Positions 1 to 8,147 of a stretch of DNA of 64,000 bases are shown one piece after another. Under the pieces are notes generated by a model that did not search any database, was not told the origin of the DNA, and worked only from the letters and a program-made list of their open reading frames with translations. Both the position numbers and the translations under genes were made by a program. Within the stretch, counting starts at the first letter, position 1. Each line of letters begins with the position of its first letter. The stretch is from Stagnihabitans lacustris. GTDB lineage: Bacteria > Pseudomonadota > Alphaproteobacteria > Rhodobacterales > Rhodobacteraceae. The stretch lies in NCBI RefSeq assembly GCF_025950525.1, contig NZ_JAPDGS010000006.1, positions 124,001 to 188,000 of the forward strand, given 5' to 3'.

Positions 1-500
1 GCCACGAAGATCACGATCTCCATGTCCGACGAGGGCCAGGGCGTCACCGCCCCATCGGCGCCGGTGGTGCCGAACAGGCCGCCAAAAGCGCCCTGAAAGA
101 AATAGGCCGTCCCGATGTTGATCGCGCCCAGAACGGTGATCAGCCCCAACAGGTTCAGCCAGGCCGTCAGCCAGCCCCAGAACCGGTTGCCCAGGATCGA
201 GCCCCAGTGATAAAGCCCGCCCGCCGTCGGAAAGGCCGAAGCGATCTGCGCCATGGCCAGCGCGAACATGCCCGACAAAAGGCTGCCCACGATCCAGCCG
301 ATGCCCGCACCCGCGCCGCCAATCGAGCCGATGGCCTGGGCAAAGGAGTTGATCCCGCCCGACAGGATGCAGATGATCGAGAACGAGATCGCAAAGTTGG
401 AGAATTTCGACATCGACCGCGACAGCTCTTGCGCGTAGCCCATGCCGTGAAGGACCTTCATGTCCTCGTGCTTCTCGTGGTCGGAATAGTCGTCCGCCAT
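1..500 (-). CDS. APC-superfamily amino acid permease, N-terminal part
   Basis: This is the first 166 residues of an integral membrane amino acid (or polyamine/GABA) permease; the rest lies beyond the left edge. After a short hydrophilic N-terminus (start MADDYSDHEKHEDM) come hydrophobic helices with the APC-type stretch SNFAISFSIICILSGG and a Gly-rich second helix (GSIGGAGAGIGWIVG), then PTAGGLYHWGSI, typical of the eukaryote-like GABA/amino acid permease branch. The ATG at 500 follows a purine-rich stretch (ggaggg, read on the minus strand). It is divergent from pabB, sharing a 257-bp intergenic region. Substrate cannot be told from this part. Family assignment is firm, substrate is unknown. 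Confidence 0.85.
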   Translation of the reverse strand, partial: MADDYSDHEKHEDMKVLHGMGYAQELSRSMSKFSNFAISFSIICILSGGINSFAQAIGSIGGAGAGIGWIVGSLLSGMFALAMAQIASAFPTAGGLYHWGSILGNRFWGWLTAWLNLLGLITVLGAINIGTAYFFQGAFGGLFGTTGADGAVTPWPSSDMEIVIFV

Positions 501-757
501 AGTCCCTCCATGTATTTTTTGCCGCTTGGACCGCGGCTTGTTATGGGGCGCTGCGACATTCTGTCCGCCCTGTCCCAATGAAGCCACGAATTTTCATTCT
601 GTCCAGCGCTGAATAGATATTTACAGGATTGCTTCAGCCCGCCCCGCCTGACTTGGGCCCCCGCGCGGCCCCGGGGTCGTTTTCGGCGGAAAATCGGGCC
701 GTTCCGCTCTGGCGCGGGGGGCGCGGGCGCTCTAGGTCTGGGGCGAAGGAGATTGCG

Positions 758-1864
758 ATGATCCTGATGGAACATGGGCCGGGCGGGCCGGTGCGCTTTG
801 ACGGCCCTTGTGCGGTGATCACGGCGCGCAGGCCCGAAGAGGTCCTTCCGGCGCTGCAGGCCCTGGACGCGGCCCGGGCAAAGGGCAAATGGGTCGCGGG
901 CTGGATGGCCTATGAGGCGGGCTTTGCGCTGGAACCGGCCTTGGCGCGGCTGGCGACCGAGGGTCCTTTGCTGGCCTTTGGGGTCTATGACGGGCCGCAG
1001 GACTTTGCCGTGCCCAAGCCCGGCCGTGTGCGGATCACGGCGCCGCGGCCCTTGGTCTCGTGGCCCGATTATGCGGCGGCCATGGCACGGGTGAAGGCCT
1101 ATATCGGCTCTGGCGACTGCTATCAGATCAACCTGACCTTCCCGATGGAGTCCCGTTTGTTGCAGGGCTCGGCGCTGGAGCTTTATGCCGCGCTGCGGGG
1201 GCAAGCGGTGGGCTATGGCGCCTATGCCGCCCTGCCGGGGATGCCGGTGCTGGTCTCACGCTCGCCCGAGTTGTTCTTGCGCACCGATGCGGCGGGCCGG
1301 ATCGAAAGCCGCCCGATGAAGGGCACGGCGCCGCGCGACCCCGACCCGGTGCGCGACCTGCAACTGGCCGAGGAACTGCGGGCCAGCGAAAAGGGCCGGG
1401 CGGAAAACCTGATGATCGTCGACCTTTTGCGCAACGATATCAGCCGCATCGCCAAGGTCGGCTCGGTCCGCGTGCCGCAGCTTTTCAGCGTCGAGGCCTA
1501 TGCGACCGTCCATCAGATGATCAGCCGCGTGGTGGGCGATCTGGTCGAGCTGCCTGCGATGACCCGGCTGATGGAGGCGCTTTTCCCCTGCGGGTCGATC
1601 ACCGGGGCGCCAAAAATCCGCGCCATGGAGATCATCGCCGAGGTCGAGCCCCATGCCCGCGGCCCCTATTGCGGCGCGATCGGCTGGATGGCACCCGATG
1701 GCGCCAGCTGTTTCAACGTCGCCATCCGCACGCTGCAATTGACCGGCGACCGGATCCGGCTGAACGTCGGCGGCGGCGTGGTGCAAGACAGCACGGCGGA
1801 AGGCGAATGGGAGGAGGCGCATTGGAAAGCGCGCTATCTGAACGGGCTCGTGACCCCGGACTAA
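758..1864 (+). CDS. pabB: aminodeoxychorismate synthase component I (PabB)
   Basis: Converts chorismate to 4-amino-4-deoxychorismate with ammonia from a PabA-type glutaminase, for folate. The 368-residue protein has the chorismate-binding domain signatures: SGDCYQINLTF (118-128), RPMKGTAPR with the family-diagnostic Lys188 (TrpE-type anthranilate synthases have Ala here), ENLMIVDLLRND (216-227) and the GSITGAPKIRAMEI block (279-292). ATG 758 is chosen because GAAGGAG lies just upstream; the open frame extends further 5' without a ribosome site. It is shorter than E. coli PabB (about 450) because the N-terminal tryptophan-site lobe is reduced. The 3' end overlaps pabC. No pabA is seen nearby. 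Confidence 0.93.
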   Translation: MILMEHGPGGPVRFDGPCAVITARRPEEVLPALQALDAARAKGKWVAGWMAYEAGFALEPALARLATEGPLLAFGVYDGPQDFAVPKPGRVRITAPRPLVSWPDYAAAMARVKAYIGSGDCYQINLTFPMESRLLQGSALELYAALRGQAVGYGAYAALPGMPVLVSRSPELFLRTDAAGRIESRPMKGTAPRDPDPVRDLQLAEELRASEKGRAENLMIVDLLRNDISRIAKVGSVRVPQLFSVEAYATVHQMISRVVGDLVELPAMTRLMEALFPCGSITGAPKIRAMEIIAEVEPHARGPYCGAIGWMAPDGASCFNVAIRTLQLTGDRIRLNVGGGVVQDSTAEGEWEEAHWKARYLNGLVTPD

Positions 1865-2433
1865 GGCTGATCGAGACGATGCTTTGGGACGGTGCGGCCT
1901 ATCCGCGCCTGGCCCTGCATCTGGCGCGGTTGACCCGGTCGGCGGGGGCTTTGGGCTGGGCTCTGCCGCGGGTGGACTTGCCCGCGCCGGGGTCCGCTGC
2001 CCGCGTGCGGCTGATGGCCGATGCCACGGGCGCGGTCACTGCCGAGGTCTTTGGCCTGCCGGATGCCAAGCCGGAATGGGTCGTCAGCGTCTCCGGGGTG
2101 GTGCTGGCGCCAAGCCCGCTGCGCAGGTTCAAGACCAACGCCCGCGCCGATTACGAGGCCGCGCGGGCCGCGATGCCCTGGGACGAGGCGCTGATGGTGA
2201 ACCCGGCGGGCGAGGTCTGCGAGGGCACGATCACGACGGTCTTCTTTGACCGCGGCCAGGGCCTGCGCACGCCGCCGCTGTCTTGCGGGCTTTTGGAGGG
2301 GGTCTTGCGGGCCGAAATCGCCGCCCCCGAAGAGGTCCTCCGCATCGAAGACCTGCCCCGCGTGCGGCTTTGGGTCGGCAATGCCCTGCGCGGGCTGATC
2401 CCGGCGCGGCTGGCCTCAGGCGATGCGGTCTGA
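1822..2433 (+). CDS. pabC: aminodeoxychorismate lyase-like class IV aminotransferase (PabC)
   Basis: Probable PLP enzyme that releases pyruvate from aminodeoxychorismate to give p-aminobenzoate, the step after PabB. The 203-residue protein has the fold-type IV landmarks: the PLP lysine in RFKTNARADYE, the motif EVCEGTITTVFF, and SCGLLEGVLR. I place the start at TTG 1822, inside the pabB frame, because GGGAGGAG sits 5-6 bases upstream; the alternative ATG 1879 would cut into the conserved LRLIETMLWDG segment. It is shorter than E. coli PabC (269 aa). The overlap with pabB suggests translational coupling. Its stop overlaps the convergent pcs gene by 18 bp. Confidence 0.85.
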   Translation: MESALSERARDPGLRLIETMLWDGAAYPRLALHLARLTRSAGALGWALPRVDLPAPGSAARVRLMADATGAVTAEVFGLPDAKPEWVVSVSGVVLAPSPLRRFKTNARADYEAARAAMPWDEALMVNPAGEVCEGTITTVFFDRGQGLRTPPLSCGLLEGVLRAEIAAPEEVLRIEDLPRVRLWVGNALRGLIPARLASGDAV

Positions 2434-3123
2434 CGTCCGCTCGGGCAGGATCTGTTGCGCAATCCCCGCGAGGCACAGATACAGAGACGCGGCCAAAAGC
2501 AGGTAATGCACGATCCCGCCTTCGTTGAAGTCCAGCCAGGCCGACTGTCCCGCCGTCACCAGCCACAGGATCGAGACCCCCAGATTGACCGGATACCACC
2601 GCGGCGTCCGCGTCGGGTGGATGAATTTCAGGTTCAGGAACATGGCCACGGTCAAAAGGACGACCACCGCCAGCACCACATTCGGCCCGGGGTTCAGCGC
2701 GAAAAGCACGAGGACGACCATGTTCCAACAGGCGGGAAAGCCCGCAAAGCTCTTGTCCTTGGTCTTCATCCGCGTGTCGGCGAAATAGATCACCGAGCCA
2801 TAGATCAAGGCCCCCAGAGCCAGCGCGCCCAACACCCCTTGCAACATGCCATTGGCCCACAGCGCATAGGCCGGGATGAAGACATAGGTCAGGTAGTCGA
2901 CGATCAGGTCCATCAGCTCGCCGTCATGGATCGGCCAGTTGGTCTTGGTGTCATAGCGCCGCGCCAGCGGGCCATCGACCCCATCGACGATCAGCGCCAG
3001 AAGCAGCCAGAGGAACATGAGGCTCCATTGCCCATCGACGGCGGCCAAAAGCGCCAACATGGACAGGACCGCTCCGGTGGCGGTCAACAGATGGACAAGC
3101 AGGGCTTTGATACGGATCGGCAT
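2416..3123 (-). CDS. pcs: phosphatidylcholine synthase
   Basis: Condenses CDP-diacylglycerol with choline to make phosphatidylcholine and CMP in the inner membrane. The 235-residue protein is mostly transmembrane and carries the CDP-alcohol phosphotransferase signature DGVDGPLARR followed by GELMDLIVDYLTY (about 43-70), which provides the metal-binding Asp residues. Length and sequence style match alphaproteobacterial Pcs rather than the phosphatidylglycerol or phosphatidylserine synthases. ATG 3123 starts the conserved MPIRIKALLVH segment. It stands alone, converging on pabC. Choline or choline-containing nutrients would be its substrate source. Confidence 0.92.
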   Translation of the reverse strand: MPIRIKALLVHLLTATGAVLSMLALLAAVDGQWSLMFLWLLLALIVDGVDGPLARRYDTKTNWPIHDGELMDLIVDYLTYVFIPAYALWANGMLQGVLGALALGALIYGSVIYFADTRMKTKDKSFAGFPACWNMVVLVLFALNPGPNVVLAVVVLLTVAMFLNLKFIHPTRTPRWYPVNLGVSILWLVTAGQSAWLDFNEGGIVHYLLLAASLYLCLAGIAQQILPERTSDRIA

Positions 3124-3508
3124 GGCCGCCTGATGCCCGCAAAACCGGCGCAATGCAAGCTTTCAGGCGCGGTGGGGCGGTATTGCAGCGACGGAATTCG
3201 GATGCCTTGCCGACCGCCGGGCCGGGGGGCGAGGCTCTGCGCGCACCGATTTGCGGCAGTCGGCGCCTTGGGTCGAGGTGGCGCATCCCGGGCAGGCGGC
3301 GGGTGACAGGGGCGGATGGGCGACGGTCCGGTCAGACGCGGCCGAGAGGGGTAATGAGGTCTGGCCGGGCAGGCTGTTGGGGGCGGGATGCAAGATGGGG
3401 CCGGATCAGGTCAGACGCGGCGAGGACAGGTTGGCGCGAAACTTTGGGCGCCCAATCCCCTCGCGGCTCAGGCTGGGATCGGTCCGGGCGTCATGCGCCC
3501 GCACCAAC
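3124..3508. other. non-coding stretch of 385 bp
   Basis: No supportable gene. The only structure noticed is a 13-bp direct repeat GGTCAGACGCGGC at 3330-3342 and 3409-3421, within loosely similar G-rich surroundings. Part of it must hold the promoter of the minus-strand pcs gene and the transcript end of the EF-hand gene. The open frames on both strands here have no ribosome sites and no recognisable protein character. Confidence 0.5.
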
Positions 3509-4213
3509 CTAGCCCAGCAACTTGTCCTGCATCTGGGCGGCGATGGCCTCACGGGCCTCGGCGGTGGATTGCCCGCCCTCCGGATTGACCCGCAGCGAGA
3601 AGATCGCCTCATACATCGACTTTGGCGCGGCGGTGGGGCGCGACACGAAGCCCGGCGCCGCCGACGGCAGCCCCTCGATCGGGAGGCCAAGCGCTTGCGC
3701 AACCTCGTCACGCGACAGCGTGTTGGACCCATCGGCATCCAGCTGCGCCATGACCTGTTCCAGAAGCGGGTTGACCCCGTTCTGATCCGCCGCGGCAGAG
3801 CCGCCAAGCCCCGCCACCGCCGCGGTCAGTTCATTGGCCGAAATCGCCTGATCGCCGTCACTGTCAACGCGGGAAACGATGCCGGAAACCAGACCCGCGA
3901 CCGAAGAAAAGGTCCCGGAGGAGGCCACGGATTGATAGGCCTGCATCAATTCGGCCGCCGACAAGGTGCCGCTGCCATCCCGATCCAGCGCCGAGATGGC
4001 CTGCGACGACAGGTCGGCGGGCGCGCCGGTCTGATCGACAAGGGCGGCGAAAAGGCTTTCAGGCGTGGTGCCGCGATTTGCATCGGGCAGGGTATTGGAG
4101 ACCGCCGGACGCAAGGCGACCGGGCTGACATCATCGGCCGGGGCTTGCGACTTCGGCCGGCCGAACAGCGACAGAAGCGCGCGGCTTCCGGCACCGGACA
4201 GGGCAGAGATCAT
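3509..4213 (-). CDS. EF-hand calcium-binding protein
   Basis: A 234-residue protein with three recognisable EF-hand loops: DRDGSGTLSAAE (77-88), DSDGDQAISANE (117-128) and DADGSNTLSRDE (159-170). Each keeps Asp at positions 1, 3 and 5 and the Glu at 12, so calcium binding is very likely. A fourth degenerate hand may lie near residues 50-60. There is no clear signal peptide. ATG 4213 is preferred over the upstream in-frame starts because AAAGGA lies 7 bases upstream. It is flanked by non-coding DNA on both sides, so is probably a single-gene unit. Role unknown; calcium signalling or buffering is the only inference. Confidence 0.8.
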   Translation of the reverse strand: MISALSGAGSRALLSLFGRPKSQAPADDVSPVALRPAVSNTLPDANRGTTPESLFAALVDQTGAPADLSSQAISALDRDGSGTLSAAELMQAYQSVASSGTFSSVAGLVSGIVSRVDSDGDQAISANELTAAVAGLGGSAAADQNGVNPLLEQVMAQLDADGSNTLSRDEVAQALGLPIEGLPSAAPGFVSRPTAAPKSMYEAIFSLRVNPEGGQSTAEAREAIAAQMQDKLLG

Positions 4214-4376
4214 GACCGTTCCTTTCTGGACCATGCCCACTTCAAGCGGGCTGACAATCACTTTCCCACAGACTGGTTTCCCAATCCCTAAGGCGCCAAA
4301 TTGAATTCTTAAAATGCAATCCTTTCACCCCTGAATCAGGGCAAATGCGCTAACGCCCTGCCGAATCAAGCCAGGC

Positions 4377-5312
4377 TCAGGCCCGGGGATGCGAGGCCGC
4401 ATAGACCTCCATCAGCCGCGCCGCATCGACGGCCGTATAGGCCTGGGTGGTCGACAAAGAGGCATGGCCCAACAGCTCCTGGATCGCGCGCAGATCGCCG
4501 CCCGCCGACAGAAGATGCGTCGCAAAAGAGTGCCGCAGCGCATGGGGCGTCGCGGTCGAGGGCAGGCCAAGACGCAGCCGCGCCTGCTCCATCGCCAGGG
4601 CAATCAGCCGCGGGTTCAGCGCGCCGCCGCGGGTGCCGCGGAACAAAGGTTCATTGCGTTCAACGGGATAGGGGCACAGCCGCACATAGACCGCCACCGC
4701 CTCACGCGCGACGGGCAGGACGGGCACCAGCCGCTCTTTCCCGCCCTTGCCGGTGATGCGCAGCACGTCGGGCAGGGGGAAACTGGCCCCCGTCAGACCC
4801 AGCGCCTCGGAGATCCGCAGCCCGCAGGCATACAGAAGCGTCGTCACCGCAAGGTCGCGCGCGCCCACCCAGCCCTCACGCGCGGCGCCCATGTCTGCGA
4901 TGACCTCGGCCGCGCCATCCACCGACAGCGGCCGCGGCAGCTTGCGCAGATATTTCGGCCCCCGCGCCTGCAGGACGACGGTCGGGTCGATCTCTTCGCG
5001 GTCGGCCAGCCAACGCATGAAATTGCGCACCGAAGACAGCGCCCGCGCCAGCGACCGTGCCGAAAGCCCGCGGTCGCGCTCATGCGCCATCCAGGCGCGC
5101 AGGTCGGTCTGGTTGACTTGGCCCAGGGTCGCCACCCCCTCTGCCCCGCCATGATAGCCGGACAGAAAGGCCAAAAATCCCCGTAAATCAGCGGCATAGG
5201 CGTGAAGCGTGCGGGGCGAACAGCCCTTTATGGCCGAAAGATGATCCAGCCAGCGCGTGATGGCCGCCTGTTGTCCTTCGGAAAACCCGGACGAGACATC
5301 TAGGCCAGCCAT
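4377..5312 (-). CDS. xerC: tyrosine recombinase XerC
   Basis: Site-specific recombinase that, with XerD, resolves chromosome dimers at dif. The 311-residue protein has an N-terminal SAM-like core-binding domain (about 10-105) and a catalytic domain with all expected residues: Arg166 in CGLRISEA, Lys189 in TGKGGKER, His257-x-x-Arg260 in HALRHSFATH, His283 in LGHASLSTT and nucleophile Tyr292. The gene overlaps the end of the DUF484 gene by 13 bp. DUF484-xerC adjacency is conserved across proteobacteria, which supports XerC rather than an integrase or XerD. Confidence 0.93.
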   Translation of the reverse strand: MAGLDVSSGFSEGQQAAITRWLDHLSAIKGCSPRTLHAYAADLRGFLAFLSGYHGGAEGVATLGQVNQTDLRAWMAHERDRGLSARSLARALSSVRNFMRWLADREEIDPTVVLQARGPKYLRKLPRPLSVDGAAEVIADMGAAREGWVGARDLAVTTLLYACGLRISEALGLTGASFPLPDVLRITGKGGKERLVPVLPVAREAVAVYVRLCPYPVERNEPLFRGTRGGALNPRLIALAMEQARLRLGLPSTATPHALRHSFATHLLSAGGDLRAIQELLGHASLSTTQAYTAVDAARLMEVYAASHPRA

Positions 5313-5983
5313 TTCCGCATCACCCTTTCGAACACGCCGCCGAAAAAGATCAGAAGGTCGGTGCCATGGGTCGGTTTGAACTGGTGCGGGTCCTCGGCGC
5401 CCATGGCCAGAAGGCCGGGCAAACGCCCCTCGCCCAGGTCCAGCCGAAGCAAAGCCTCCGACCTGATCCAGTCGCCCTTGTCGCCATAGATGCCGCCCGG
5501 ATCGGGCAGGGTCTGGCGCAGCATCACCGGGCGGGCCATGGCGCGCCCCCGCGTCAGATAGTCGTTCACAAAGCCCGGTTTGGCCGCATAGATCGCCCCG
5601 GAGGCCGGATCGGGCACCGGGCCTTCCGACCGGGTCTCGATCACCAGACGGATCGCCTCGACGCGCAGGGTCTGGGTCACGGTGCCGGTCAGGGTCGCCA
5701 GAAAGCCTGCGAAATCCATAGGTTCCAGCAGCTGCAGGATGGCGCGGTGAACCTGGTTCGTGCCGGCCAGGTTCTCGTAGGCCGCCGCGATCACTGTGCG
5801 ATGCGTGTCCTCCAGCCGGTCAAGCTTTTGGTTCAGCCGCTCCATCGCCAGGCCGCGCAGGTCGACGACATTGCCCCCCACCGCCCGATCATTGGCGCCA
5901 ATCAGCGCCTGCATGACGTCGCGGTCCTCGAGCAAAGCCTCGGGCGCGGCGAGAATCCGATCTCGGGTGTCTTGGTCGATCAT
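5300..5983 (-). CDS. DUF484 family protein
   Basis: A 227-residue cytosolic protein of the DUF484 family, whose GAF-like fold is usually encoded just before xerC. The N-terminus is helical, then LVIETRSEGP and the C-terminal block GLLAMGAEDPHQFKPTHGTDLLIFF typical of the family. Function unknown; the neighbourhood suggests a link to chromosome maintenance but nothing in the sequence proves it. ATG 5983 is chosen as the start of the conserved MIDQDTRDRIL segment with GAGG upstream; the longer open frame to 6094 runs through the regulatory region. It is divergent from the enolase-superfamily gene. Confidence 0.85.
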   Translation of the reverse strand: MIDQDTRDRILAAPEALLEDRDVMQALIGANDRAVGGNVVDLRGLAMERLNQKLDRLEDTHRTVIAAAYENLAGTNQVHRAILQLLEPMDFAGFLATLTGTVTQTLRVEAIRLVIETRSEGPVPDPASGAIYAAKPGFVNDYLTRGRAMARPVMLRQTLPDPGGIYGDKGDWIRSEALLRLDLGEGRLPGLLAMGAEDPHQFKPTHGTDLLIFFGGVFERVMRKWLA

Positions 5984-6102
5984 ATGGGCCTCATGTCCGG
6001 CTCTGACGGCCGATTTGCGCGCAGTATAGGCGATTTCCCGGCAAAGTCCCGATGGAAAATGCAGATTGTGCGGCCTGAGTCCGTGGCGCCACATGCGTCT
6101 TT

Positions 6103-6148
6103 TGCGACATCACCTGTCGCGGAGGCCGTTTGCGACATGCCTTGTCGC
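6103..6148. promoter_or_regulatory. two tandem palindromes, candidate operators
   Basis: Two inverted repeats of identical design, GCGACA-N5-TGTCGC, lie at 6104-6120 and 6132-6148, with centres 28 bp apart, upstream of the enolase-superfamily gene (start 6204) and about 120-165 bp upstream of the DUF484 start. Half-sites are perfect in both copies and the spacers differ (TCACC, TGCCT). The 28-bp phasing (under three helical turns) fits two dimers bound side by side. The regulator is unknown; no transcription factor gene is adjacent. Confidence 0.55.
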
Positions 6149-6203
6149 GGGGGCGCAAGGGGGCGCGCGGCCGGACGCTTAGGCTGGAAGCCGGAGGTGG
6201 CCA

Positions 6204-7445
6204 ATGAAACTGAAGGACCTTGAGATTTTTGTCGTGGCGCCGCCTGCGCCGGGTTGGGGCGGGCGCTATTGGATTTTTACCAAGCTGACGACGGATGACG
6301 GGATCACGGGTTACGGCGAATGTTATGCCTCGACCGTGGGTCCCAAGGCGATGAAGGCGGTGATCGAAGACGTCTTCGAACGCCATATGCAGGGCGAAAA
6401 CCCCGAAAACATCGAGCTGATGTATCGCCGCGTCTATTCCAGCGGGTTCACCCAGCGCCCCGATCCCACGGTCATGGGCGCCTTTTCGGGGCTGGAGATC
6501 GCCTGTTGGGACATCCTGGGCAAGGCGCGGGGCCGTCCGGTCTGGGCTTTGCTGGGCGGGCGGATGAATGACCGGGTGCGGTCCTACACCTATCTTTATC
6601 CCGAACCCGGCGAGGATGCCGCCGAATTCTGGGTCAATGCCGACATGACCGCCGAGGCGGCGGCGCGTGCAGTCAAGCAGGGCTTTACGGCGGTGAAGTT
6701 CGACCCCGCCGGCCCCTATACGATCCGCGGCGGGCATGAGCCTGCGATGTCGGATATCTCGCGTTCGGTGGACTTCTGCCGGAAAATCCGCGCGGCGGTG
6801 GGTGACAAGGCCGATTTGCTGTTCGGCACCCATGGCCAGTTCACCACCCCGGGCGCGATCCGGATGGGGCAGGCCTTGGAGCCCTTCAACCCGCTGTGGT
6901 ATGAAGAGCCGATCCCGCCCGACAACCTGCTGGAATTCGCCGAAGTCGCGCGCCACATCCGGATTCCCCTCGCGACCGGAGAGCGGCTGACCACCAAGGC
7001 CGAGTTCGGGACCCTTCTGCGCGCCGGTGGGGTCAAGATCCTGCAACCGGCCTTGGGGCGGCTGGGCGGGATATTGGAGGCGAAGAAGCTCTCCGCCATC
7101 GCCGAGATTTTCAACGCCGAGATTGCCCCGCATCTGTATGCCGGGCCGGTGGAATGGGCGGCCAATATCCATCTGGCGGTGTCGATCCCGAACCTGTTGA
7201 TGGCCGAGACGATCCAGACCGGCGGCGCCTTTCACCTGGCGCTGATCAAGCACAGCCTGAAATGGGAGGACGGCTATATCCTGCCGCCTGAAGGTCCGGG
7301 TCTGGGGATCGACTTCGACGAGGACCTGGCGCGGGCCCATGCCTATGAGGGGTCGGGCCTGCATCTGCAGATGCAGGAAGCACCCTGTGATTACCGCCAC
7401 GGCAACCGGTTCGAGGGCGGGGCCCCGGCGTATAACCCGCAGTAG
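6204..7445 (+). CDS. mandelate racemase / enolase superfamily enzyme, probable sugar-acid dehydratase-like
   Basis: A 413-residue enolase-superfamily protein with an N-terminal capping domain (1-130, MGAFSGLEIACWDILGK) and a TIM-barrel. Visible barrel residues: KxD in AVKFDP (164-168), EEP (234-236), TGER with Glu260, and APH with His310. The segment where galactonate-dehydratase-like members carry the first metal ligand (DxHGR) reads FGTHGQ here, so His210 is kept but the Asp appears to be Gly208. The substrate is unknown; acid-sugar dehydration or isomerisation is the family-level guess. GGAGGTGG precedes ATG 6204. It stands alone behind tandem palindromes, so is likely under its own regulator. 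Confidence 0.85.
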   Translation: MKLKDLEIFVVAPPAPGWGGRYWIFTKLTTDDGITGYGECYASTVGPKAMKAVIEDVFERHMQGENPENIELMYRRVYSSGFTQRPDPTVMGAFSGLEIACWDILGKARGRPVWALLGGRMNDRVRSYTYLYPEPGEDAAEFWVNADMTAEAAARAVKQGFTAVKFDPAGPYTIRGGHEPAMSDISRSVDFCRKIRAAVGDKADLLFGTHGQFTTPGAIRMGQALEPFNPLWYEEPIPPDNLLEFAEVARHIRIPLATGERLTTKAEFGTLLRAGGVKILQPALGRLGGILEAKKLSAIAEIFNAEIAPHLYAGPVEWAANIHLAVSIPNLLMAETIQTGGAFHLALIKHSLKWEDGYILPPEGPGLGIDFDEDLARAHAYEGSGLHLQMQEAPCDYRHGNRFEGGAPAYNPQ

Positions 7446-7819
7446 GGGGGGGCTGCAAAGGGGATCCTGCCGACTGCACCGTCAGGTTGGTGCCTGATGC
7501 CGCGTCCTGCCGACTGACAGGGCGGGCTCTGCCGACTGCACCGTCAGGTTGGCGCTTGATGCCGCGTCCTGCCGACTGAAAGGGGGTCCTGCCGACTGCA
7601 CCGTCAGGTTGGTGCCGGATGCCGCGTCCTGCCGACTGAAAGGCCGGGCTCTGCCGACTGCACCGCCCGCATCCGCTTGGGACGCGTCGTCCTGCCGACT
7701 GACAGGACGACGCCCGGTCTATCGGTGACGGCGGCCCCAAGCGACCGGGGGCGCGCCATGGGTTTTCGGCGAAAAGTCTTGGCGCGCCTTGGGCTGCTGC
7801 AAGGCGGCCGCTGACAGGC
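7446..7819. other. non-coding stretch of 374 bp holding a repeat array
   Basis: The region between two convergent genes. Bases 7461-7710 are the CTGCCGACTG repeat array described separately; 7711-7819 show no gene or clear structure. A minus-strand open frame crosses the array but its repetitive Arg/Ser/Gly composition simply reads out the repeat. Confidence 0.6.
7467..7701. repeat. four-unit array of paired CTGCCGACTG elements
   Basis: Eight copies of CTGCCGACTG occur at 7467, 7507, 7529, 7569, 7589, 7629, 7651 and 7692. They are arranged as four pairs, with the members of each pair 40-41 bp apart and pairs repeating every 60-62 bp. The first member is followed by CACCG and the inner segment (GTCAGGTTGG, TGATGCCGCGT) is well conserved in three units; the fourth (7651-7701) is diverged. 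The second member is followed by A(C/A)AGG. The same paired design recurs at 19514-19564 and inside putA at 55228-55279. Confidence 0.85.
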
Positions 7820-8125
7820 TCAGAAGTCGAACAGCTCGCCCAAAAAGCTCTCGCGCTTGCGCTTGCCGTGATAACGGTCGTCATAGCGATCCTTGTCGGA
7901 ACGATCCTTGTCATAGCGGTCATCGCGGCGTTCTTCGCGGTAGACCGGCTGGGCGGCCTGAGGCGGGGGAGGGGGCGCCGCGACGGCCGGGGCGGCCGCG
8001 CGTTCGATGATCTTGTCCAGCTCTCCGCGGTCCAGCCAGACGCCCCGGCATTTGGGGCAATAGTCGATCTCGACCCCCGAACGGTCGGCCATCACCAGGG
8101 TCTCACCATCCACCGGACATTTCAT
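7820..8125 (-). CDS. TFIIB-type zinc-ribbon protein
   Basis: A 101-residue protein. Residues 1-40 form a zinc ribbon with CPVDG near the N-terminus and YCPKCRGVWLDRGELDKI, the signature of the zf-TFIIB family of small bacterial proteins. A Pro/Ala linker follows, then a strongly charged tail rich in Arg, Asp and Lys (RRDDRYDKDRSDKDRYDD) ending in SFLGELFDF, which may be a protein contact site. ATG 8125 is preceded by AAAGGAG. Function is unknown; nucleic-acid or protein binding is only inferred. It is divergent from the GST gene, sharing a 124-bp region with an inverted repeat. Confidence 0.85.
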   Translation of the reverse strand: MKCPVDGETLVMADRSGVEIDYCPKCRGVWLDRGELDKIIERAAAPAVAAPPPPPQAAQPVYREERRDDRYDKDRSDKDRYDDRYHGKRKRESFLGELFDF

Positions 8126-8147
8126 CTTGGGGCTCCTTTTCGCCGTG

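Noticed and set aside
7467-7701. Possible CRISPR array (regularly spaced decamers)
   Set aside because: The repeat is only 10 bp, spacers are themselves repeated rather than unique, spacing alternates 40 and 20 bp, and no cas gene is near.
7246-7923. Minus-strand open frame through the repeat array with repeated GRGI/QSAGR peptides
   Set aside because: It reads out the DNA repeat, overlaps two real genes and has no ribosome site.
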